Positions 56,997-64,000 of a DNA stretch of 64,000 nucleotides are shown here, piece by piece (positions within the stretch are counted from its first letter, which is position 1; each line of letters opens with the position of its first letter). The position numbers were made by a program, and so were the translations under genes. Under the pieces are notes generated by a model. It was given only the letters and a program-made list of their open reading frames with translations. It made no database searches and had not been told where the DNA came from. Origin of the DNA: Okapia johnstoni (lineage: Eukaryota > Chordata > Mammalia > Artiodactyla > Giraffidae); the NCBI GenBank assembly GCA_024291935.2, contig CM044320.1:51402001-51466000 (forward strand), read 5' to 3'.

Positions 56997-57210
56997 TGTG
57001 TTAATCACTCAGTCATGTTTGACTGTCTGCAACCCCATGGACTGTAGCCCCCCCCCCCCAGGCTCCTCTGTCCGTGGAATTCTCCAGGCAAGAATACTGG
57101 AGTGGGATGCCATTCTCTTCTCCAGAGGATCTTCCCAACCCAGGGATGGAGACAAGGTTTCTTGCATTGCAGGCAGATTCTTCACTGTCTGAGCCATTAG
57201 GGAAGCTCTT
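56997..57210 (-). mobile_element. Bov-tA SINE with poly-C expansion
   Basis: Antisense Bov-tA: 'aatcactcagtcatgtttga', 'ggactgtagcc' followed by a C run near 57049-57059 where the family has 'cccaccagg', 'ggaattctccaggcaagaat', 'cttcccaacccagggatgga', 'ttgcattgcaggcagattct' and 'gagccattagggaagctc'. Confidence 0.92.
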
Positions 57211-57406
57211 AAAAATAAATAATGAGAGGGGCTATATTTTAAGTGATGGAAGTACTTCTCTATCTCACGTGACAAGCAGTGTGGTGCTAGGTCATTTTCA
57301 GGTTAGGTCAGGCTCTGTGGTGTTAATGAGTAAAGTCAGAGTCTGTTTTGACCACTTTCTCAAGACCTAATATGGCTGCAGCAGCTTGAAGTGTATTCTT
57401 ATGTTT

Positions 57407-57520
57407 CAGAAAGGTTAGAGAACAGGAAGGGGTGCCAGAAATGTTAGAGAACAGGAAAGGGTGCCAGAAATGTTAGAGAACAGGAAAGGGTGCCAGAAAG
57501 GTTAGAGAACAGGAAAGGGT
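57407..57520 (+). repeat. 29-bp minisatellite, four copies
   Basis: Tandem repeat of a 29-bp unit built on 'gttagagaacaggaaagggt' plus 'gccagaaat'. Unit starts fall exactly 29 bp apart at 57414, 57443, 57472 and 57501. Copies differ at only a few positions (for example 'aagggg' versus 'aaaggg', and 'aaat' versus 'aaag'). The last copy is cut at 'aaagggt'. Confidence 0.95.
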
Positions 57521-57619
57521 TTTTTCCTTAGGTTCTTTCTTTTATCAGGGAAAACACTCCCTCCCATAAGTTCCCAGCAACTGTCATTTATGCTTAGCCC
57601 CAAGGCATGATGGGAAATG

Positions 57620-57830
57620 GTGATGGTGGTTTGCTAATTCGTGTCTGACTCTTGCAACCCCACGGACTGTAACCTGCTAGGCTCTTCTGTCCATGGGATC
57701 CTCCAGGCAAGAATACTGGAGTGGATTGCCATTTCCTTCTCCAGGGGATCTTCCCGACCCAGAGACTGAACCTGGGTCTTCTGCATTGCAGACAAATTCT
57801 TTACTGACTGAGTTAGGAGGGAAGCCTGAT
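57620..57830 (-). mobile_element. Bov-tA SINE
   Basis: Antisense Bov-tA: 'attcgtgtctgactcttgca', 'gatcctccaggcaagaatac', 'ttccttctccaggggatctt', 'gaacctgggtcttctgcatt' and 'gagttaggagggaagcc'. The flanks 'tgatgggaaatg' (about 57609-57620) and 'tgatggaaatg' (about 57827-57837) look like a slightly decayed target duplication. Confidence 0.92.
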
Positions 57831-58094
57831 GGAAATGAGTGTGTGGCATTTTGAGCCTCCATCATGGAAGCAGGCTCCACACAGAGGATGTAGGGGGTAG
57901 CTCTGGTTATTGAATAGACCACTGAACAACATACCACAGGGATAAAGTGACTAAGGGAATGTGTTTGTAGCAGGTATTTTCACTTGTCTTCAACACATGG
58001 TGCTACTCAGGCAACAGTAAACAACTACAGAGTATCTTTATGAAAATTCAAAGAGTAAACTCTTAATACAGATTACTGAATACGAGGTACCATT

Positions 58095-58265
58095 TTCTAC
58101 TGTGTACTAGACACTTTACTATCAACTTCTTTACATTTTCCAACAAAAGCTCATCAAGTAAGTAGTATTATCCCTCTATTGCAGATATCTAACAATGTAT
58201 ATATAGCAAGTTGTCTAAAGCCCCCTAGCTAGTAAGTAGCTATGACTGGCAGCTACATTTTTCTG
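58095..58265 (-). mobile_element. MIR SINE fragment
   Basis: Antisense MIR: 'tgtgtactagacactttact', 'agtattatccctctattgca', 'agcaagttgtctaaagcccc' and 'ctagctagtaagtagctatg'. Confidence 0.75.
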
Positions 58266-59574
58266 ATGCCTGTGTGTGTATATTTCTCAGTCTCCATCAC
58301 ATTCTTTCCTAAATGCTTACCTGCCCCAGCCAAGAGAGATGGTCTTCCTCTCAAATGCAATAAGGTGACCAGATGACTGCCTCTGAGGCCTTAACACAGT
58401 CATCTAAGAAGTGAGCATTCTTTGATGGTTTGAAATCTTTTGGTTTTTTCTATTTTTTTCCTACTGTCCTAAAACCATATTTTTTTTTGAAGTACACTCA
58501 AGTATGACTCAGTGATTCTGAATACTTTTTATTCCATTTTTAATTTTTCTCTCTGACTGCTCCATTCCTGTTTGCAGCTTTTGTGGCTGGATAAAGCCTA
58601 GGCAAGTCTTTGGACGTCAATCATTTTGAAGGGTGACTTTCTTGCATGACTTGGTAAGATCTGAAAGGAGGATAACAGGATGGGGAGGCTGTGGTGAGGC
58701 GTCCCCAGACAGCTGGCAGTCTTGAGCATCCAAATGTAATTGCTCTATTTTATTCACCCCAGCCTGCCTGCTGTGTTCATCAGACTGCCCAGTGAACAGA
58801 GGGTAATCAGGGCTGAGATGGCCTCAGAAAGTCAGGCACGTACAACCAATGTTAAAAATACGTAAAAGAAAAATTTCTTGGATATGATTTGCTCTCATAG
58901 AACTCAATTTCTGGATAAGAACAAGAGGAAACAGTGCAAAACTGGGGCACTAAAATTCATCTTTGCTGAAGAAAATGCAGGGAGAGCTGTGAACATTTAA
59001 TAACTATGGTATCTAACAGCCATAGTAAGTGCTTGCTTAATGCATAGACAAGACAGGGAGGTTCAGAAAGCAGGCGACTCAAGGCATTTCCAATTTATTT
59101 AAGGAACTCTTTGATCTGTTTTGAAATTTAGGATTCTGCTTTTGACTTTGCTAGATAAAGTTGGAGTAGAAATGAATTATTCATATGAAATATTGCCTCA
59201 ATAACACTGCATCAAATAAACATAATGAAAAGCTGCCCATGTTATATAAGGGAAGCTAAGTCACAACTCTTTTGAATTGCAAAGCTAAGCACTCGGGGCT
59301 AGACTCTTCCCCACATTACTCTACGGTAAGAATGCTTAGGAGGATGTAACACTCAGATCCTTTTTATTTCCGGTCAGACATGCATTTGTGGTTTATGGGT
59401 TTAAACTACAGTTGTCACCATGGTGTTATTAAATCTCACAGTTCTCATCCCGAATCTGTCTAAGTCATTGGAGGCCTGAGAGCAATTTCTGGGACAACGT
59501 ATCTTATACCACTTCAGCATTTTAAGTTCACCACAGAAATATGGTAAAAACCAGTATAGTCTGTGCTCCCCCCA
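58266..59574. other. Repeat-poor stretch
   Basis: No gene and no confidently named repeat over about 1.3 kb. Short T-rich runs near 58480. Confidence 0.45.
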
Positions 59575-59897
59575 TCAGTTCAGTTCAGTCACTCAGTTGT
59601 GTCCGAATCTTTGCGACCCCATGGACTGAATCACACCAGGCTTCCCTGTCCATCACCAACTCCCAGAGCTTACTCAAACTCATTTCCATCGAGTTGGTGC
59701 TGCCATCCAACCATCTCATCCTCTGTCGTCCCCTTTTCCTCCCACCTTCAATCTTTCCTAGCACCAGGGTCTTTTCCAATGAGTCAGTTTTTCGCATCAG
59801 GTAGCCAAAGTATTGGAGTTTCAGCTTCAGCATCAGCCTTCCAATGAATATTCAGGACTGATTTCCTTTAGGATCAACTGGCTGGATCTCCTTGCAG
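59575..59897 (-). mobile_element. BovB LINE 3' end
   Basis: Antisense BovB: 'cagttcagttcagtcactca', 'gtgtccgaatctttgcgacc', 'atgccatcc'-type block at 59700, 'gtcttttccaatgagtcagt', 'gccaaagtattggagtttca' and 'ctggatctccttgcagta'. The minus frame 59585-59833 still reads [18 protein letters not shown]. 5'-truncated, about 320 bp. Confidence 0.92.
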
Positions 59898-60284
59898 TAC
59901 CCCCACTATGGAACGATGATATTTTCAGCAGTCACTGAAAGCATACCTACATCCATGCCTTGAAGAGAAAATTTTAAGGCAAATAGAACCATCAGGTATT
60001 GGTAACGTTTCTTTTCTGACAATTCTTTGGATAATAGATTAAAAGAGAGAGAAGGATAAACCAAACCTAAACAGTGCACTTCTGCAGAATTGAACTCTGC
60101 TGAAATTCAATAGGTAACACTTACATTCTTGCTGACAATCCAGCTTTAAAGAATGGCAGTTCAATAAAGGTACAGAAAGGTGCCCGAGTCAGCCTTGGGC
60201 AAAATGGTAAGGAAGGCAGAGTTTGTCTTCAGAGCTACTCTTGCACCCTGTCCCTCCTTTCTCCATGCTTCCTTCAAAAATATA
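59898..60284. other. Non-coding stretch, nothing recognised
   Basis: No gene or confidently named repeat. Confidence 0.45.
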
Positions 60285-61220
60285 GTCATGTGCAGTGTAC
60301 TAGGCACTATGCTAAGGTCTGTGATTCAAGTGCAAATAAGATGGCATGCGCTTTGCCTGCTGAGAGCTGATGTTTTAGAAGGAAGAGAGGAAACAAAATA
60401 AGTAATGAACAAACATGTACGATGAGTACAAGGCCAGCGGAATTGCAGGGTGCCTTGGGAGTGCATGGCTGGGTGACCTATATATGAGAGGATGTGACTT
60501 GAGGAAGGGTAGTGTAAGATTGGAAGCTTACATTAGCTGGGAGAGAGGGTTGTTGATGAAGATTTGGGAGAGAGTGTTTCATGCACAGGAAACAGCATGG
60601 GCAAAGGCCTGGAGGTGAGAGAGAATATAGCATGTTGTAGAAATTGAAAAGTTTTCTGTTGCTGGGGATAATATTTTCAAGGGGGAGATTGGAGAGAGAT
60701 GAAAAGGAGGCTTCCTCTGTGGCTCAGTGGTAAAACATCTGCCTCCCAATGCAGGAGACGCAGGAGATGTGCATTCAATCCCTGGGTGGGAAAGATCCCT
60801 CAGAGGAGGAAATGGCAACCCTCTCCAGTATTCTTGCTTGGAGAATCCCATAGACAGAGGAGCCTGGTGGCCTACAGTCCATGGAGTCTCAAAGAGTTGG
60901 ACATGACTGAACATGCACTCAGGGACTTATCAGAGAAGAGAGGAGCTAAGAAGAGATCAGATTATAAAGAGTTTATATTCAAGAAGACAAAGGGTTTGAA
61001 CTTCATGCTCAGAGTAATTGGGAGTTATTGAGGGTTTTCAGCAGGGATGTGGCATGGTGAAATTAGTATTTTGGAAAGATCACGGGTGATGGTCTAAGCA
61101 GTAATTGGGAGGAATGGAGGCAGAGAGATGATGGGAAGCGAGTGCAGTCACCTGAGATGGGAGGAAGAGGGATCAAAGAGTTATTTTCAGTAGTACTTGG
61201 TGACTGTTTGGGTGAAGGGT
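60285..61220 (-). mobile_element. L2 LINE fragment split by a Bov-tA
   Basis: Antisense L2 on both sides of the SINE. Left part: 'tgtactaggcactatgctaa', 'gatgttttagaaggaagaga', 'gcacaggaaacagcatgggc', 'aaaggcctggaggtgagaga'. Right part: 'atgctcagagtaattgggag', 'ttattgagggttttcagcag', 'ggatgtggcatggtgaaatt' and 'ttggaaagatcacgggtgat'. Together this is a near-continuous antisense L2 3' region. Confidence 0.75.
60706..60915 (+). mobile_element. Bov-tA SINE
   Basis: Sense Bov-tA: 'ggcttcctctgtggctcagt', 'atgcaggagacgcaggagat', 'tgcattcaatccctgggtgg', 'ctctccagtattcttgcttg', 'cagaggagcctggtggccta' and 'agagttggacatgactgaac'. Inserted in the older L2. Confidence 0.92.
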
Positions 61221-61547
61221 GACTGGGATACCCTCAGGAAAACTCTTACAGAGAATGGAGAATAAATTCATTGAGGGAACTGAGCATATTTAGTCAGAAG
61301 AGGTAAAGAGCATTCATGAGAGACATTTTCAGATAGTACAGCATCGCTTAAATAATGTTTTGATTAAATTCATTGTCTCCCTGTGAGTGACCAGCCAAGA
61401 GTACATCTATTAAAATGTTAGATGGCCACAGAAAATGAGTGTAGGTGTTCTCTGAACTCATGCATTGTGAAACTGGGGAGTGTGTCCCAGTCCAAATGTT
61501 CACCCTCACAAACCTAGGGGTAGGAAGAGAGGGGTGTGTGTGTTAGG
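61221..61547. other. Non-coding stretch, nothing recognised
   Basis: No gene or confidently named repeat. Confidence 0.45.
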
Positions 61548-61975
61548 TGCTCAGTGGTGTCTGACTCTTTGCAACCCCAAGGACTGTAGCCCACCAGGCT
61601 TCTCTGTCCATGCAGTTCTCCAGGCAAGATTGGGCTTCCCTGAAAGCTCAGTTGGTAAAGAATCCACCTGCAATGTGAGAGACCTGGGTTCGATCCCTGG
61701 GTTGGGAAGATTCCCCTGGAGAAGGGAAAGGCTACCCACTCCAGTGTTCTGGCCAGAGAATTCCATGGACTGTATAGTCTGTGGGGTCACAAAGAGTTGG
61801 ACACGACCTGAGCTACTTTCACTTTCTCTTTCACTTTCTCTTTCACTTTCTCTTTCAAGATTACCAGAGAGGATTGCTATTCTTTTCTGCAGAGGATCTT
61901 CCCGACCCAGAGATTGAACCCTGTTCTCCTGCATTGCAGGCAGATTCTTTACCATTTGAGCTACAGGGAAGTCCT
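61548..61975 (-). mobile_element. Bov-tA SINE interrupted by a younger Bov-tA
   Basis: Outer antisense copy in two pieces. Left (61548-61631): 'gtgctcagtggtgtctgact', 'gtagcccaccaggcttctct', 'gttctccaggcaagatt'. Right (61863 to about 61975): 'accagagaggattgctattc', 'gaggatcttcccgacccaga', 'ctcctgcattgcaggcagat' and 'gagctacagggaagtcc'. Confidence 0.92.
61625..61862 (+). mobile_element. Nested Bov-tA SINE with 7-bp target duplication
   Basis: Sense Bov-tA inserted into the outer copy: 'gggcttccctgaaagctcag', 'gacctgggttcgatccctgg', 'ccagtgttctggccagagaa' and 'gttggacacgacctgagcta'. The duplication 'caagatt' lies at 61625-61631 and 61856-61862. The tail is a microsatellite of about three 12-bp 'tttcactttctc' units (61816-61855). 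It must be younger than the copy it interrupts. Confidence 0.94.
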
Positions 61976-62292
61976 AGGAAGACGGGTGCTGGGAGCTGAA
62001 ACAAAGGGCCACTGAGTTCCAGCTGTCTGCTGCATCTGTTGGGTACATGTGGATGCAGAGTCAGTGCTTCTGGACCTGAGCTGCATCGTGGGGCTTCAGA
62101 GGGGAGGGATGAAGTTACAAAGAGGCAGATATCAGCAAGACATGAGGAGAGACTTTCTGACAATTGTCTGGCAATTGTTTTAGAGAGGTGAATGCCTCAT
62201 TCCTGGGTATATTCAGGTGGATCTGGCCATATATTTGTCAGGCAGGGGTTTTTCTTGTTGAGGTCCACATCACATGATCTTTATTGTCCCTC
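61976..62292. other. Non-coding stretch, nothing recognised
   Basis: No gene or confidently named repeat. Confidence 0.45.
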
Positions 62293-62493
62293 ATGTCCTG
62301 TGCTCAGTCATGTCTGACTCTTTGTGGCCCCCTGCACTGTAGCCCGCCAGGCTCCTCTGCCCATGGGAGTTCCCAGGCAAGAATACTGGGGTGAGTTACC
62401 ATTTTCTAGTGGGTCTTCCCTACCCAGGGATTGAACCCAGCTCTCCTGCATTGCAGGCAGATACATTAACACTAGTGCCACCTGGGAAGTCCA
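62293..62493 (-). mobile_element. Bov-tA SINE
   Basis: Antisense Bov-tA: 'gtgctcagtcatgtctgact', 'gtagcccgccaggctcctct', 'ggtcttccctacccagggat', 'ctcctgcattgcaggcagat' and 'gtgccacctgggaagtcc'. Confidence 0.92.
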
Positions 62494-63649
62494 CTTGTTC
62501 CTTATGAACTGTCTGTAAAGAAATGATTCTAAAGAATTACATTCCCTGCCAGCCGTGGGAAGCTGTCCTTCTCACTGGTCGCTGTACCATCACAAATCAG
62601 AATGAGGAACACAGGATTATTACTACAGGAGTTTTGAGTCTCTCTGCAGAGGATCGTTGTTCTGCCTTTCCAGATGTTTGCCATCTTGCAGCTGTATTAG
62701 TCTATGGTCTCTAGATATTGTCTTCATTTCTCTGAACAAAATGGGAAAGAGAATTTTCATTTTATCAAGTGAAATCAGCCTCACAGAGTTCTTTTACAGA
62801 GATGTTTGTGTTATAATTCAATGCATGATATCAATTTGGGAAAAATAATTAAGAAAGATCCAGAGGAAAATATTGTATCAATTCTGCCTTTAGCTTTACT
62901 ACATTACAATAAAGGCACAGAGAATCAATCTGCTGTTAGGGCTCAAAGTGAGCGTGAGTTATATATGCTGTTTACAATTCCTTTTGAAAGCACTTAGGTG
63001 TTTTTTATAATATGAACAAATGGCTACTGAGAACTCTCCTAAAGCTGTCAAATTCATTTTACTTATGTCCAAGTTTTTACCTAGATTTGCTAAGTAAATA
63101 GAAGCCCATCACCTCTTGTGTCACCTCTCTTTTTCAGGGTTATGCTTTTAAAAGCATTTTCAACAGGAAATACGTTTCATTAGTGCTTGGAAAATAAATT
63201 GGTGAGGTGACAGATTCTGCGGTTTGATGGAAGCTCAATTATAATTGTATAACATAATACAGCAAGTGCAGATGAAATCCTATTAGGGTCTGGAAATCCA
63301 ATATCTCATCTCTATGACTTTTAATTGATCTTTACACATATTGTCATTGCAGTCAAATATCTGAGCTGATTCCAATACACGTAAACAAATGTAAGCACAT
63401 TAAGTCTGTTAATAATTTTAACAAGTAATCTGTATTTCCCTTTAGACTGTCTCCAATTTTGCCTTGGCATAATTAAAGATATCAGCAGTGATAAGTCTAA
63501 TGTGTTATTTAAAGTATGCATGTATTGAAGTCCTACTTTTATCATTAAGTACATCATGATGTAATCTGTGTAGCCATCATTCAAAAATTAGATCTTCTCT
63601 TTTTCTGAAGCGAACATGGATGGTGGGGGCTGGGAGAAGGAGGCCCTGT
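62494..63649. other. Repeat-poor AT-rich stretch
   Basis: No interspersed repeat confidently recognised over about 1.15 kb and no supported gene. The overlapping short frames (62523-62997 plus, 63321-63584 minus) lack domain features. Confidence 0.45.
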
Positions 63650-63785
63650 GGAGTGGTGTAGAAGTGGCAGATGAAGACTAGAAAGTCTGAGTTCAAGTCT
63701 TGACTTTGCCCCTCAGATGCCCATGGGCGATCTTTAACCTTTCTGATCTTGTTTCCTCACCTCCCCTAACACGCAGATGGCCCTC
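63650..63785 (+). mobile_element. MIR SINE fragment
   Basis: Sense MIR: 'gaaagtctgagttcaagtct', 'tgactttgcccctcagatgc', 'ctttaacctttctgatcttg' and 'tttcctcacctcccctaaca'. Confidence 0.65.
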
Positions 63786-64000
63786 ATTTTTTCTCTTGGT
63801 GCTATGATAACATTCTGGGTTCTCTGAGGCAGACACTGACTCCGTATTTTGCTAATAATCAACAGTTGAACGTAAAAACTTTTGTCTTTATGTTCATTTT
63901 TGCTCAAATTTCATACCGGTGGACAATGTAAGCTTAGGGGTGTCTGGGGTGGTGGTGAGGGAACATGTTTCTCTTGCTGATGGTCATATCTGCAACATCA

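Noticed and set aside
57414..57520. CRISPR-like array from regularly spaced 29-bp units
   Set aside because: Units are contiguous with no unique spacers, and this is mammalian DNA; it is a minisatellite.
10880..62493. tRNA-like promoter segments at many positions
   Set aside because: They are the tRNA-derived heads of Bov-tA and CHR SINEs, followed by SINE bodies, not functional tRNA genes.

Overview
This window is mammalian nuclear DNA from a ruminant, almost certainly a bovid (cattle, sheep or goat group). The evidence is about 20 ruminant Bov-tA/Bov-A SINE copies, five BovB LINE 3' ends, a CHR-type tRNA SINE, L1 3' ends of the ruminant type and two palindromic mariner-type MITEs. All of these sit on a background of much older mammalian repeats (MIR, L2, CR1/L3-like, MER5A, MaLR/MLT1-type LTRs, old L1). 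The DNA is AT-rich. It has no prokaryotic gene layout, operons, CRISPR arrays or rRNA. The tRNA-like sequences are SINE heads, not tRNA genes.

Only one convincing coding segment is visible: a 239-bp exon on the minus strand (12461-12699) with good splice sites. It encodes 79 full codons of the AAA3 region of an axonemal dynein heavy chain. The rest is best read as intronic or intergenic DNA. No other dynein exon was recognised, so how far the host gene extends is unknown. The exon's Walker A motif has Glu where the family has Lys. Its flanking splice sites and open frame look intact.

Layout. 1-12.4 kb: old MIR, MER5A and L2 remnants, a mariner MITE (5222-5298), an LTR-like segment with inverted arms (7066-7640), an MLT1-type LTR and one young Bov-tA with 14-bp target duplications. 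12.46-12.70 kb: the dynein exon. 13-24 kb: MIR, L1, L2 and MLT1 remnants with two Bov-tA copies. 24-26.4 kb: two BovB 3' ends in inverted orientation, an L2 split by a Bov-tA, and a Bov-A. 27.6-34.8 kb: a dense stack of MIR, Bov-tA, MITE, MaLR, a nearly 1-kb L2, BovB, a SINE-split LTR and an old L1. 36-41 kb: Bov-tA copies, a CHR SINE nested in an LTR and abutting a 0.8-kb BovB fragment that still carries broken reverse-transcriptase reading frames. 43.1-45.5 kb: a composite Bov-tA with two tRNA-like heads, two L1 3' ends facing each other, and an L2. 45.5-48.8 kb: repeat-poor. 48.8-57.9 kb: MaLR LTRs, L2, L1, a SINE cluster and a 29-bp minisatellite. 58-64 kb: MIR, BovB, an L2 split by a Bov-tA, a nested SINE-in-SINE and a repeat-poor AT-rich end.

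I found no sign of an undescribed multigene system. The most notable points are the dynein exon with a non-canonical Walker A, the inverted-arm LTR segment, the BovB inverted pair, the composite SINE within one target duplication, and the minisatellite. Repeat names come from recognition of consensus features by eye. Subfamily names are tentative and boundaries of old repeats are approximate, commonly to about 10-30 bp.
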